Notes: a model not told the origin generated them from the sequence alone. A stretch of DNA of 64,000 nt from Tolumonas osonensis (GCF_014202415.1 NZ_JACHGR010000006.1:124001-188000), one strand, 5' to 3'; shown: positions 20,033 to 29,417, counted from the stretch's first letter. Numbers and translations: made by a program.

Positions 20033-21421
20033 ATGTCTCAGAAATTTAAAGGACTCACCGAACGTTACCCGGCACAGCTAATCATGCCTGTGGTTGATAT
20101 TTTAGCTGTGATTAGCGGCTGTATTTTTGCCCACTGGTGGCGTTTTGGCCATTTCAATTTGCCGGAGCGATTTGTATTGGCGATGGCATTGTTGTCATTG
20201 CTAATTGTAGTTTTAAATAGTGCGTTTGGAGCTTATCAGCGCTGGCGAGTAAAGAGAGTAACAACACTGACATTCCGGCTATTAATAGTGTGGGTGATAG
20301 TTGCCATGCTGGCGACGTCAATTATCTATTTTACTCATACATCGTACCGCTATTCCCGTTTATGGGTGGGGTTATCGCTACTTATTTCGTTTTTTATGGC
20401 AGCGGGTGTCAGAGTACTTGTTCAGTTATTTCTCCGACATATTCGTATTAAGGGATTCGCAACACGATCGGTATTCCTGATTGGTCCTGGGGAAAATATT
20501 ACTTCTGTCGGGAAAAGTATGCGTGGAAGTCCAGCCGAAGGGTATGTTCTGGCTGGAATTCGGCGTATTAAAAACAGACTGACTGCCGATGAGCTAGACA
20601 GATTAGCCGAAAGGATCACTGAATCTGGTGCACAGGAAGTCTGGCTATGCATGTCAATCGCGTGTGCCAATGATATCCGCGATTTTATGTATGCATTGCG
20701 GAATCACACTGCTGAAGTCCGTTTTATTCCTGATTTTGGTGGCATTAACATGCAACTGCTTAATCATCGGATCAGTGAGGTTGCCGGGCTTTATTCTATC
20801 GACTTGAGTGTTTCTCCGATCAGTGGTGTTGCCCGGTTTGTGAAACGACTGGAAGACCTGATTATTGGATCAATAATCTGTCTGCTGATTTCTCCGGTGT
20901 GTTTGGCCATTGCTTTGGCTATTAAGCTGACATCACCAGGACCGGTGCTGTTTAAACAATACCGTACGGGGGTAAACGGCAAGAGTTTTAAAGTCTACAA
21001 ATTCCGTTCCATGAAAGTGCACCAGGAAACGGCAGGCTCCGTTACTCAGGCAACCAAAGGAGACTCGCGGATTACACCAATTGGCAATTTTCTGCGCCAA
21101 ACTTCGCTGGATGAATTACCCCAGTTCTTTAATGTGATACAGGGCAGAATGTCGATTGTCGGACCCCGTCCGCACGCCTTGGCACATAATGAATATTATA
21201 AAGATCTTGTTGAATCCTACATGAAGCGCCATAAAGTCAAACCTGGAATCACCGGCTGGGCGCAGGTGAATGGTTTCCGGGGAGAAACGGATACGCTGGA
21301 TAAAATGGAAAAACGTGTTCGTTATGACCTCTGGTATATCGACAACTGGTCATTGTGGCTTGACCTGAAGATTATTTTTCTGACTATTTTTAAAGGCTTT
21401 ATTAATAAGAACGCCTATTAG
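20033..21421 (+). CDS. WcaJ-type undecaprenyl-phosphate hexose-1-phosphate transferase
   Basis: Initiating polyprenol-phosphate phosphoglycosyltransferase that transfers glucose- or galactose-1-phosphate to undecaprenyl phosphate. N-terminal four-helix membrane part (residues 15-135), a Rossmann-like CoA-binding-type middle domain (VFLIGPGENI), then the catalytic C-terminal PGT domain: KRLEDLIIGSIICLLISPV, YKFRSMKVH, TSLDELPQFFNV and GPRPHALAHNEYY. The 462 residues are the full length for WcaJ/PssY-type enzymes. It lies 76 bp after the preceding gene and starts the lipid-linked repeat unit for this locus. Confidence 0.92.
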   Translation: MSQKFKGLTERYPAQLIMPVVDILAVISGCIFAHWWRFGHFNLPERFVLAMALLSLLIVVLNSAFGAYQRWRVKRVTTLTFRLLIVWVIVAMLATSIIYFTHTSYRYSRLWVGLSLLISFFMAAGVRVLVQLFLRHIRIKGFATRSVFLIGPGENITSVGKSMRGSPAEGYVLAGIRRIKNRLTADELDRLAERITESGAQEVWLCMSIACANDIRDFMYALRNHTAEVRFIPDFGGINMQLLNHRISEVAGLYSIDLSVSPISGVARFVKRLEDLIIGSIICLLISPVCLAIALAIKLTSPGPVLFKQYRTGVNGKSFKVYKFRSMKVHQETAGSVTQATKGDSRITPIGNFLRQTSLDELPQFFNVIQGRMSIVGPRPHALAHNEYYKDLVESYMKRHKVKPGITGWAQVNGFRGETDTLDKMEKRVRYDLWYIDNWSLWLDLKIIFLTIFKGFINKNAY

Positions 21422-21481
21422 TCATATCGCTGATGGTGATGTGATTTTTTAGCACGGTAATAGTTTACTGTAAGGGATTAT

Positions 21482-23185
21482 ATGCCAGTAACACATTATA
21501 CACAGCGAATCTTCTGGATAACGCTTGGTCTCTATTCTCTGTTTGGTATGCACTTTTTTATGCATAATCAGGGTGGTCATAGTTTGTATCTGCCATTTAA
21601 TATGGTGGGCTGGGCGTTTGTCTCGGTATTGATTGGTATCGGTATCTGGCATCTGACGCTGATAAAACAGCTGACTTTTTCGCGAACCCAGCTCTGGTTT
21701 CTGGTCGGGTTTGCGATTTTATTGCTGCCGTTTCTGAACCCACAGGCAGAATGGAATGCGTCTGCTCAGCCGCGTTTTCTGGCTATTGCGGCTGGTCTGC
21801 TACTGTTTTTTGCACTGTCGCAGTTTCAGTTTTCAGAAAAACAGCGCCATAATCTGTTGTATCTGTTACTGGGTGCCGTAGCAATCGAAGCGGTATACGG
21901 ACTGGTTCAATTCTTCATTCTGAAAGATGGTAATTGGTTTGGCTATAATATTAAAGTGAATCGCCCTTATGGTATTTTTCAGAAGGATACTGTTTTTTCC
22001 AGTTTTTTAGCTGTTGGTATTGCGTTATCTCTTTATTTACAGCGCTGGGATAATTCGTTCTATTCTTCTAAATGGAAAAAATTGTTAATTGCCTTTGTTC
22101 TGTTTTCGGCTACATTTTTATTGGTTCAGGTTCAGTCTAGAGCTGGGGCATATGGCGGTATTCTGGTCGCTTTAGTTTTTTTCCCTATTCTTTGGATGTT
22201 CAATAAGCGTTTTTTCTGGAATTCATTCCTGCTTGTTGCTTTCGGTTTATTTTTTGCTCTGATGTTTTTTCATTCAGCAAGAGGAGAAACAGAAAGTTAT
22301 TATATGAACGCGTTTTATCGCATCGTATATTGGAAACAAGTGTTAAAAATGTTTTCAGATGCCCCGTTTTTGGGGTATGGCTACGGTGGATTTGAATATA
22401 ATTTTTTACACGCTTATCGTGCGCCAGGTGTACCACCTGTTGATTATGACCCTATAGGAAATGCGCTGGATCATCCGCATAATGAAGTGATGTTCTGGCT
22501 TCTGGAAGGTGGACTGGTTGCAGTGATCGGGTTGCTGGTTTTTGCTGCCGGCTATATCCGTTCATTATTTAAATGTGCTGGTTGGGCTAAACGCCTTTCG
22601 TTGCTGGCACTGGTGTTGCCGCTGCTGTTCCATTCTATGGTGGAGTATCCGTTTTACCACTCTGTTGCGCATTTCTTCCTGTTTATTGTCTTTCTCTGGC
22701 TGGCCGATGCCGAAAGTGGTCTGCAGAAAGCGTATGCCTGTTCATACTGGTTTCTTGCCCGTGTAGTTGCCATTCTCATTCCGCTGATTGTGGTGCCTTT
22801 TATGCTAACAGGGCTGCAGACAGCTTATGTGCTGACACAATATGACCGTACGAAAGACAAAAATCCGCAGATGCTGGAGCAGATCATTAATCCGCTACCT
22901 TGGATGATGATGTATGAATTCCAGATGCGTAGTGTGCAATTGACCTTCTCTGCGGCCATGCACGATAAAGCTGGATTGGAAAGTTATGTTGAGTGGGCGA
23001 AAGCGTTCCTGCATAACACGCCACGGGCAGTAGTTTACAGCCGGCTGGTTTATGCCTTGCAGTTGTTAAATGACAAAGAGCAGGCACAGTTCTGGCTGGA
23101 TGAAGGCAAGCGGGTTTTCCCCCGGGCTGAGTTTTTGCAGAAAATGTCACTTTCTGCCGGATCAGCGGCATCTGGTACAAAATAA
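21482..23185 (+). CDS. PglL-like O-oligosaccharyltransferase or O-antigen ligase
   Basis: Polytopic membrane protein of 567 residues. The N-terminal HNQGGHSLYLPFNMVGW resembles the PglL_A signature of protein O-glycosylation ligases; the central Wzy_C region has SRAGAYGGILVAL, LGYGYGGFEYNFL and DHPHNEVMFWLLEGG (the His of this motif is catalytic in WaaL/PglL); the C-terminal 140 residues resemble the Wzy_C_2 domain. Members join a lipid-linked glycan either to periplasmic proteins (PglL) or to lipid A core (WaaL). Sequence alone favours PglL, gene context allows WaaL. It sits between the initiating transferase and rmlD. Confidence 0.82.
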   Translation: MPVTHYTQRIFWITLGLYSLFGMHFFMHNQGGHSLYLPFNMVGWAFVSVLIGIGIWHLTLIKQLTFSRTQLWFLVGFAILLLPFLNPQAEWNASAQPRFLAIAAGLLLFFALSQFQFSEKQRHNLLYLLLGAVAIEAVYGLVQFFILKDGNWFGYNIKVNRPYGIFQKDTVFSSFLAVGIALSLYLQRWDNSFYSSKWKKLLIAFVLFSATFLLVQVQSRAGAYGGILVALVFFPILWMFNKRFFWNSFLLVAFGLFFALMFFHSARGETESYYMNAFYRIVYWKQVLKMFSDAPFLGYGYGGFEYNFLHAYRAPGVPPVDYDPIGNALDHPHNEVMFWLLEGGLVAVIGLLVFAAGYIRSLFKCAGWAKRLSLLALVLPLLFHSMVEYPFYHSVAHFFLFIVFLWLADAESGLQKAYACSYWFLARVVAILIPLIVVPFMLTGLQTAYVLTQYDRTKDKNPQMLEQIINPLPWMMMYEFQMRSVQLTFSAAMHDKAGLESYVEWAKAFLHNTPRAVVYSRLVYALQLLNDKEQAQFWLDEGKRVFPRAEFLQKMSLSAGSAASGTK

Positions 23186-23205
23186 AACATATTGTGGTGA
23201 TTAAA

Positions 23206-24093
23206 TTGAAAAAAATAATGATAACCGGTGCCTATGGTCAGGTCGGTTTTTGTCTGACGCAGCAGGCTCAGGCAAATGGCTGGGATGTGCTGGCGATAGA
23301 CAGAGATAAACTGGATATCACCGCTCCGCAGGCAGTCAGAGCGCTGGTCAACGAGTTTCAGCCGAATGTCATCATTAACGCGGCTGCCCATACTGCTGTC
23401 GATAAGGCAGAAACAGAAATTGATGTTTCTTATGCAATTAATCGTGATGGCCCCAAATATCTGGCGGAAGCGGCTGCTTCAATCGATGCGGCGATACTGC
23501 ATATATCTACGGACTATGTGTTTGCCGGTGATAAAAACGGTATCTACAGCGAAGCTGATCCTATAGCACCGCAAGGTGTTTACGGTGCCAGCAAATTAGC
23601 CGGCGAAGAAGCTGTTATTGCGGCTAATCCTAAACATATCATTTTACGCACTGCCTGGGTATTTGGTGAGCATGGCAATAATTTTGTCAAAACCATGCTG
23701 CGTTTAGGATCACAACGTGATCAGCTGGGTATTGTCGCTGATCAGTTTGGCGGTCCAACCTATGCTGGTGATATTGCTGCGGCTTTATTACTGATAGCTG
23801 AAAAAGCCGTGACTGCACCACAAACGGTTAGCTGGGGTGTGTATCACTTTGCCGGTGAGCCACATGTGAACTGGCATCAGTTTGCACAGGCTATTTTTGA
23901 TAAAGCAGTGGAACAGCAGTTATTGGTAAAATCGCCGCAACTGAATGCCTTAACCACAGCTGATTACCCGACACCGGCAAAACGTCCGGCGAACTCGCGT
24001 CTGGATTGTCGTAAAATTTTCACTGAGTTTGGTATTCAACCAAGTGACTGGCACAAAGCACTGGAAAATATAACCGCTTACGCGCCGCAATAA
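23206..24093 (+). CDS. rfbD: RmlD, dTDP-4-dehydrorhamnose reductase
   Basis: Last step of dTDP-L-rhamnose synthesis, NADPH reduction of dTDP-4-keto-L-rhamnose. SDR features: ITGAYGQVG near the N terminus, STDYVFAG with the catalytic Thr, and Y-G-A-S-K. The start is uncertain: TTG 23206 (MKKIMITGAYG) sits 5 bases after GTGGTGA, while GTG 23194 or 23197 would add three or four residues with no clear ribosome site. About 295 residues, normal for the family. First of the rmlDACB set at the distal end of the glycan operon. Confidence 0.92.
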   Translation: MKKIMITGAYGQVGFCLTQQAQANGWDVLAIDRDKLDITAPQAVRALVNEFQPNVIINAAAHTAVDKAETEIDVSYAINRDGPKYLAEAAASIDAAILHISTDYVFAGDKNGIYSEADPIAPQGVYGASKLAGEEAVIAANPKHIILRTAWVFGEHGNNFVKTMLRLGSQRDQLGIVADQFGGPTYAGDIAAALLLIAEKAVTAPQTVSWGVYHFAGEPHVNWHQFAQAIFDKAVEQQLLVKSPQLNALTTADYPTPAKRPANSRLDCRKIFTEFGIQPSDWHKALENITAYAPQ

Positions 24094-24116
24094 ATAGTAA
24101 AAGGATAGAATAAGTA

Positions 24117-24998
24117 ATGAAAGGTATTATTCTGGCAGGTGGCAGTGGCACCCGTCTGCACCCGGCAACCATGGCGATCAATAAACAACTGTTGCCTGTT
24201 TACGATAAGCCGATGATTTATTACCCGTTAAGCACCCTGATGCTGGCCGGGATCAAAGAGATTTTACTGATCAGTACGCCGCGTGATCAGGAGAGTTACC
24301 AGCGTCTGCTGGGTGATGGTCATCAGTGGGGTATTCATATTGAGTACGCTATTCAGCCAAGTCCGGATGGCTTAGCGCAGGCATTTATCATTGGTGAACA
24401 ATTTATCGGTAATGATTCAGTTTGTCTGGTGCTGGGTGACAACATTTTCCATGGCCATGGTCTGGCGGAGACATTGCAACAGGCGGCTGCTCGCACGGAA
24501 GGTGCGACCGTTTTCGGTTACTACGTGCAGGATCCGGAACGTTATGGCGTGGTGGAGTTCAATGCCGAAGGGCAGGCCATTTCTATTGAAGAAAAGCCGC
24601 TTAAGCCGCGTTCTAACTATGCCGTCACCGGATTGTATTTCTATGACAATCAGGTGGTTGAAATCGCCAAAAATGTGAAACCTTCGGCGCGTGGCGAGCT
24701 GGAAATCACCGATGTGAACAATGTTTATCTGCAGCGTCAGCAGCTGCGCGTAGAACGTATGGGCCGTGGTTGTGCCTGGCTGGATACCGGTACCCATGAT
24801 TCGCTGCTGGATGCCTCTATCTTTATGCGTGTTCTGGAAAAACGTCAGGGTCAGAAAGTCGCCTGTCCGGAAGAAACCGCTTATCGCATGGGCTTCATTA
24901 CTGCCGAGCAGCTGCATGAACTGGCGAAACCGCTGGTGAAAAGTGGTTATGGTGCTTATCTGCAACGTATTGCCGATGAAGAAAACTGGGTGAAATAG
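24117..24998 (+). CDS. rfbA: RmlA, glucose-1-phosphate thymidylyltransferase
   Basis: First step of dTDP-rhamnose synthesis, joining dTTP and glucose-1-phosphate. Signature GGSGTRLHP (residues 8-16) with the nucleotidyl-transfer Arg, [30 protein letters not shown] and [20 protein letters not shown]. 293 residues, as in E. coli RmlA. ATG 24117 follows AAAGGATAG, 23 bp after rmlD. Confidence 0.97.
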   Translation: MKGIILAGGSGTRLHPATMAINKQLLPVYDKPMIYYPLSTLMLAGIKEILLISTPRDQESYQRLLGDGHQWGIHIEYAIQPSPDGLAQAFIIGEQFIGNDSVCLVLGDNIFHGHGLAETLQQAAARTEGATVFGYYVQDPERYGVVEFNAEGQAISIEEKPLKPRSNYAVTGLYFYDNQVVEIAKNVKPSARGELEITDVNNVYLQRQQLRVERMGRGCAWLDTGTHDSLLDASIFMRVLEKRQGQKVACPEETAYRMGFITAEQLHELAKPLVKSGYGAYLQRIADEENWVK

Positions 24999-25006
24999 GG
25001 TTGTCC

Positions 25007-25555
25007 ATGAAAATTATTGATACTGCTATTCCTGACGTCAAAATCATTGAACCTGCCGTATTCGGCGATGAGCGTGGTTTCTTTATGGAAACCTGGCAGG
25101 AGCAGAAATTTAATGAACTGGTGTGTGAACGCCGGTTTGTACAGGATAACCACTCCAAGTCCCGTCAGGGCATTCTGCGTGGTTTGCATTACCAGACAGA
25201 ACAGACGCAGGGCAAACTGGTGCGGGTTGTCGCCGGTGAAGTATTTGATGTCGCGGTGGATATTCGCCGTTCCTCACCAACCTTTGGTCAGTGGGTCGGC
25301 GTGCTGTTGTCTGCTGAAAACAAGCGTCAGCTCTGGGTGCCGGAAGGGTTTGCGCACGGTTTCTATGTCACCACTGAATCGGCTGAATTCGTTTATAAAT
25401 GCACTGATTATTATAACCCGTCAGCGGAGCATTCTATTCGCTGGAATGACCCGGATCTGAATATCCAGTGGCCACTGGTTGATGGTCAGCAACCTTCTCT
25501 TTCTGCCAAAGATGCGGAAGGCAAGTTATTCAAAGATGCGGTTTATTTCGACTGA
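25007..25555 (+). CDS. rfbC: RmlC, dTDP-4-dehydrorhamnose 3,5-epimerase
   Basis: Cupin epimerase acting between RmlB and RmlD. Catalytic-region motifs RGLHYQ (His 61) and YKCTDYYNPSAEHSIRWNDP are present, along with FVQDNHSKS. ATG 25007 follows ATAGGG and is favoured over an in-frame TTG 6 bp upstream; 182 residues, the usual length. 8 bp after rmlA and 14 bp before rmlB. Confidence 0.96.
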   Translation: MKIIDTAIPDVKIIEPAVFGDERGFFMETWQEQKFNELVCERRFVQDNHSKSRQGILRGLHYQTEQTQGKLVRVVAGEVFDVAVDIRRSSPTFGQWVGVLLSAENKRQLWVPEGFAHGFYVTTESAEFVYKCTDYYNPSAEHSIRWNDPDLNIQWPLVDGQQPSLSAKDAEGKLFKDAVYFD

Positions 25556-25569
25556 TTGAGACACTTTTC

Positions 25570-26634
25570 ATGAAAAAATTACTTGTTACCGGCGGTGCCG
25601 GTTTTATCGGCGCTAACTTTGTACACTACTGGCTGAAAACCCACCCGGCCGATCGCGTCGTGGTGCTGGATGCGCTGACCTATGCCGGCAATATCGAAAC
25701 CCTGCGTCCGCTGATGGACAACCCGAATTTCCGTTTTGTGAAAGGGAATATCTGTAATTCTGAACTGGTTGAAATGCTGCTGCGTGATGAGCAGATCGAC
25801 ACGCTGGTGCATTTTGCCGCTGAATCTCATGTAGACCGTTCTATTACCGGCCCGGATGCGTTTATCGAAACCAACATCATCGGCACCCACAGTCTGCTGA
25901 AAGCAGCCCGTGCGGTGTGGCTGGCTGATCCGGCGAACCCGTTGCCGCATCGTTTCCATCATGTATCGACCGATGAAGTGTACGGCACACTGGAGCTGAC
26001 CGATCCGGCTTTCACCGAATCCACCGCGTATGCGCCGAACTCGCCGTATTCTGCGTCTAAAGCAGCCTCCGATCATCTGGTCCGTGCCTATCACCATACT
26101 TATGGTCTGCAGGTGACGACCAGTAACTGCTCCAACAACTACGGTTATTACCATTTCCCGGAAAAACTGATCCCGCTGTGCCTGACCAATATTCTGGATA
26201 ACAAAGCGTTGCCGATTTATGGCGATGGCAAACAGATCCGTGACTGGCTGTTTGTGGAAGATCACTGCCGTGGCATCGAGTTGGTGTTGAATAAAGGTGT
26301 GGTGGGGGAAACCTACAATATCGGTGGCGTGAACGAGTGGCAGAACATTGATATTGTGCACCTGATCTGCGAACTGGTTGATGGCGAATTCGCTACCGAC
26401 AGCGCGCTGGCAGCCCGTTATCCGGCATCACCTTGCGCCAAAGGCGAATCGGCCAAATCACTGATCACCTATGTCACCGATCGTGCCGGCCACGACCGCC
26501 GTTACGCTGTGGGTACCGAGAAAATCCAGAGCGAACTGGGTTATCAGCCACAGGAAACCTTCCAGACCGGTATCGCCAAAACCATCAAATGGTATCTGGC
26601 CAATGAAAGCTGGTGGCGTCCGCTGAAGAAATAA
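25570..26634 (+). CDS. rfbB: RmlB, dTDP-glucose 4,6-dehydratase
   Basis: NAD-dependent dehydratase making dTDP-4-keto-6-deoxyglucose. Seen: VTGGAGFIGANFVHYW (dinucleotide site), HFAAESHVDRSI, STDEVYG with the Asp-Glu pair, YSASKAASDHLVRAYHHTYG and SNNYGYYHFPEKLIPL. 354 residues, close to the 355-361 of enterobacterial RmlB. Last gene of the ops-led operon; a strong terminator starts 24 bp later. Confidence 0.97.
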   Translation: MKKLLVTGGAGFIGANFVHYWLKTHPADRVVVLDALTYAGNIETLRPLMDNPNFRFVKGNICNSELVEMLLRDEQIDTLVHFAAESHVDRSITGPDAFIETNIIGTHSLLKAARAVWLADPANPLPHRFHHVSTDEVYGTLELTDPAFTESTAYAPNSPYSASKAASDHLVRAYHHTYGLQVTTSNCSNNYGYYHFPEKLIPLCLTNILDNKALPIYGDGKQIRDWLFVEDHCRGIELVLNKGVVGETYNIGGVNEWQNIDIVHLICELVDGEFATDSALAARYPASPCAKGESAKSLITYVTDRAGHDRRYAVGTEKIQSELGYQPQETFQTGIAKTIKWYLANESWWRPLKK

Positions 26635-26657
26635 TCGGAAATACATTCTGATTTTTG

Positions 26658-26700
26658 AAAAGCCTCGGGATGATTTGCTCTCCCGGGGCTTTTTTGTTTT
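26658..26700 (+). terminator. Terminator of the polysaccharide operon
   Basis: Thirteen-base stem (AAAAGCCTCGGGA / TCCCGGGGCTTTT, one wobble pair) with a 10-base loop and a T-rich tail. Confidence 0.92.
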
Positions 26701-26769
26701 TCGACTATGGCACACTTTTTGATGCACACCTTCCGGGAGTTTTATTTATGGACCTGGAGGTTGTTGCTT

Positions 26770-27330
26770 ATGCTGTTGAATACTTACGAGCAGAATGGAC
26801 GTTTGTTTAACATGAACTTTATCGAAGAAGCCGGTGCAGGTTTGGCCGGTTATCGTGGCGAGTTGGTGTTAGTGGAGGGTGAGGTAGCGGATGCGGCTGG
26901 CCGTCGTAAACCGCCGGTTGCGGTGATAGAACAGACGGTGATGCTCGCAGGTAGTGACAAGATTCAGATGATGAGTGGTCTGGTGCACGAACTGGCCGAG
27001 CTGGAACATTTCTTCTCTGGCTACGCCGCAGATGTGGATACAGGCGTGACGCCGCTGTTCTTTGTGGTGAATGCGGCCAAAGAGATGAAAGTGACCATGA
27101 ATGGGGTGACAGCCGATATTATTCCGCTGCCAGCCGGCCTGGTCTGGACAGAACTCTGTGACCTGCTCGGTCTGGAAAAAGGCGATTTCAAAGGGCAGTC
27201 CGCCGGCGAAAAAATCGCGACTGTCGGTGAGGCGTTGAAAGAATTCAAATCCGGTTATAGTGAAGTGACCTGGTCTGATGCGGTACAGGCCGTGACAGCC
27301 GCAAAACGGGAAACCCGCGGCGCACTGTGA
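26770..27330 (+). CDS. Conserved-looking protein of unknown function
   Basis: I do not recognise this 186-residue protein. Codon use looks chromosomal and the reading frame is open and well spaced. No signal peptide, membrane segment or known motif is evident; the sequence is acidic, with regions such as VHELAELEHFFSGYAADV. ATG 26770 follows GGAGG by 9 bases. A 20-codon open frame (26748-26810, MDLEVVAYAVEYLRAEWTFV) with its own GGGAG site overlaps the start in another frame, and an alternative start at 26812 lies one base after that frame's stop. It is isolated by terminators on both sides, so it is a single-gene unit. Confidence 0.65.
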   Translation: MLLNTYEQNGRLFNMNFIEEAGAGLAGYRGELVLVEGEVADAAGRRKPPVAVIEQTVMLAGSDKIQMMSGLVHELAELEHFFSGYAADVDTGVTPLFFVVNAAKEMKVTMNGVTADIIPLPAGLVWTELCDLLGLEKGDFKGQSAGEKIATVGEALKEFKSGYSEVTWSDAVQAVTAAKRETRGAL

Positions 27331-27359
27331 TGCACAAAGTTGCAGAGAGAATCACCCGG

Positions 27360-27392
27360 AACCCCGGCATGTCAGACATGACGGGGTTTTTT
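27360..27392 (+). terminator. Terminator after the orphan gene
   Basis: Stem AACCCCG / CGGGGTT enclosing a second stem CATGTC / GACATG, followed by six T in all. The following 27393-27605 holds a -10-like TATAAT (27519-27524) and a 7-bp dyad AGAGTTA / TAACTCT just before the next gene. Confidence 0.88.
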
Positions 27393-27605
27393 AATAGTCT
27401 AACGTCACAAATCTGATTTCTGGCATGACAAAAATGTCTGTTTTGTCGGCTTTGTCGCCAGAACTAAAAAATCTTAATAATGAAAGTGAGTTAAAGCAGC
27501 CGTTTGCGGGGAAATGTATATAATAACCGGACAAGAACAGAGTTAGTTTTTGTATAACTCTCATATAAAATAATAGTTGTAGTGCGCAGTAGTGGTCACC
27601 CGATT

Positions 27606-28634
27606 ATGATGACACATTTCCTTTCCATCTTCGTAGGAAGCTTCTTGCTTACCGCGATAGTCCGGCGTATCGCCCTGTGGCGTCATGCGCTGGCAATGCC
27701 TCATTTCAAACATGGTCCGTTGCTTCCTGTACCAAGGGGAGGCGGTTATGCCCTGTTTTTTGCCATGCTGGCGGTATTTCTGATGCTGTACCAATACCGG
27801 CTGATTGACCTCGGCGCGACCCGGGCACTCTGTTTCTCTGGTCTGGTGCTGGTCATTGGTAATCTGGTGCATGACTTGTTCCCGCTGTCGGTCAAAGTCC
27901 GGCTGGGCGTGCAGGTGCTGTCGGCGATAGCCGTTCTGACTTGGTATCACCGCGATCTGGTGGTGCTGTTCTGGGAGAGTTACCTCTATTTCTCCGGATT
28001 CTGGCTGCCCGTGATTGTGTTTGGCATCATGGCGTTCATCAATATCTTCAATTTTATGGATGGCGTTGACGGTTTTGCCGGTAGTCAGGCTTTCATTATG
28101 ATTTTCGCTTCGTCGGTATTGCTGGCGTTCACGGATGAATCGCAGTGGAGTCTGCCGCTCATTCTGATGTGCGCACCGTTATTGGGGTTCCTGGCCTGGA
28201 ACTGGCCGCCGGCCAAGATTTTCATGGGCGATGCCGGCAGCAGTTTCCTTGGGGTATTTATTGCGACCCTGGGGTTATTGCTGGCAACCGATACCTCGGT
28301 CAACCTCTGGTGCTGGCTGATCATGATGGGCTGGTTTATCGTCGATAGCGGCTGGTCACTGGTTGTCCGGATCATGCACGGTAACGACTGGCATCGCAGC
28401 CACCGCATGCACGCGTATCAGATCCTGGCGCGTCGCTGGGAAAATCACTTCTATGTGACGCTGACACTCTGGCTGGTGAACTGGCTGTGGCTGTTCCCGC
28501 TGGCTTGGCTAGCGATGAATAATGAAAGCTGGGGTGTCCCGCTGATCCTGCTGGCCTATACACCACTGTGTATTATGTGCTGGAAGCTGAAAGCCGGGGA
28601 ATCGGTCAATAACGACCCAGGCGAACCGGTTTAA
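27606..28634 (+). CDS. WecA/WbpL-like polyprenyl-phosphate N-acetylhexosamine-1-phosphate transferase
   Basis: Polytopic (about 10-11 segments) membrane enzyme of the MraY/WecA family that starts a glycan by moving HexNAc-1-phosphate to undecaprenyl phosphate. Seen: PRGGG (44-48), NFMDGVDGFAG (149-159), KIFMGDAGSSFLG (204-216) and the WbpL-type loop HRSHRMHAYQ (263-272). The usual Asp-Asp pair of the first cytoplasmic motif reads H89-D90 (NLVHDLFPLSVKVRL), so one metal/catalytic Asp is replaced. 342 residues from ATG 27606; no strong ribosome site. It is a single gene after its own terminator-bounded promoter region, separate from the ops-led operon. Confidence 0.85.
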   Translation: MMTHFLSIFVGSFLLTAIVRRIALWRHALAMPHFKHGPLLPVPRGGGYALFFAMLAVFLMLYQYRLIDLGATRALCFSGLVLVIGNLVHDLFPLSVKVRLGVQVLSAIAVLTWYHRDLVVLFWESYLYFSGFWLPVIVFGIMAFINIFNFMDGVDGFAGSQAFIMIFASSVLLAFTDESQWSLPLILMCAPLLGFLAWNWPPAKIFMGDAGSSFLGVFIATLGLLLATDTSVNLWCWLIMMGWFIVDSGWSLVVRIMHGNDWHRSHRMHAYQILARRWENHFYVTLTLWLVNWLWLFPLAWLAMNNESWGVPLILLAYTPLCIMCWKLKAGESVNNDPGEPV

Positions 28635-28644
28635 ACGGAAAAAC

Positions 28645-28677
28645 AAAAAAGCGCTGTAAAAAGCGCTTTTTTATTTT
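28645..28677. terminator. Bidirectional terminator between the WbpL-like gene and rpiA
   Basis: AGCGCT / AGCGCT hairpin (28650-28655 and 28662-28667) flanked by an A-run on the left and a T-run on the right, so it works in both directions between convergent genes. A second imperfect hairpin (28686-28711) lies nearer to the rpiA end. Confidence 0.85.
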
Positions 28678-28721
28678 CATCTGAAAATCACTGCCGGTGT
28701 CGGTAGTGATTGTTCTGATAG

Positions 28722-29381
28722 TTATTTAGTAATGGTCGCGACACCTTCCGGTGAGCCAATCAGGGCGACATCCGCACCGCGGCTAGCAAACAGACCCACG
28801 GTCACTACACCCGGGATCTGATTTACAACCAGCTCAAATGCTTTCGCATTCGTGATCTGCAGATCATGCACATCCAGGATCTGGCAATGGTTATCGGTGA
28901 TAACGCCTTCACGGTAGACCGGGTTACCGCCGAGCTTTCTCAGTTCACGGGCCACATACTCACGTGCCAGCGGGATCACTTCAACCGGCAACGGGAATTT
29001 ACCCAGTACGTCGACCTGTTTGGTCGCGTCAGCGATACAGATAAACCGTTTGGCAACTGCTGCCACGATTTTTTCACGGGTCAGCGCAGCACCACCGCCT
29101 TTGATCATTTCCATATGCGGATTGATCTCGTCAGCACCGTCAACATAAATGTCAAATTCGGTCACATCATTCAGATCCACCACCGGAATACCCAGCGCTT
29201 TCAGGCGAGCTGTAGAAGCTTCGGAACTGGATACTGCCGCTTTGATTTGATCTTTGATACTGGCCAGTGCATCGATAAAACAGTTTACGGTCGAGCCGGT
29301 ACCAACACCGATAATAGTATTCGGCTGAACATAAGCCAAAGCAGCTTGTCCCACTGCTTTCTTCATTTCGTCCTGGGTCAT
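28722..29381 (-). CDS. rpiA: RpiA, ribose-5-phosphate isomerase A
   Basis: Pentose phosphate pathway isomerase of ribose-5-phosphate and ribulose-5-phosphate. Signatures: [40 protein letters not shown] (with the catalytic Asp residues), [14 protein letters not shown] (catalytic Glu in the family sits here) and [12 protein letters not shown]. 219 residues as in E. coli. Lies 36 bp downstream of the protease gene on the same strand, so read-through from it is possible. Confidence 0.97.
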   Translation of the reverse strand: MTQDEMKKAVGQAALAYVQPNTIIGVGTGSTVNCFIDALASIKDQIKAAVSSSEASTARLKALGIPVVDLNDVTEFDIYVDGADEINPHMEMIKGGGAALTREKIVAAVAKRFICIADATKQVDVLGKFPLPVEVIPLAREYVARELRKLGGNPVYREGVITDNHCQILDVHDLQITNAKAFELVVNQIPGVVTVGLFASRGADVALIGSPEGVATITK

Positions 29382-29417
29382 CCTGATTATTCTCTCTTGT
29401 CGTTCAAGGCCGGAGTA

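Noticed and set aside
25579-26361. 260-codon minus-strand frame opposite rmlB
   Set aside because: Antisense shadow of rmlB with no motif; composition follows from rmlB codon bias.
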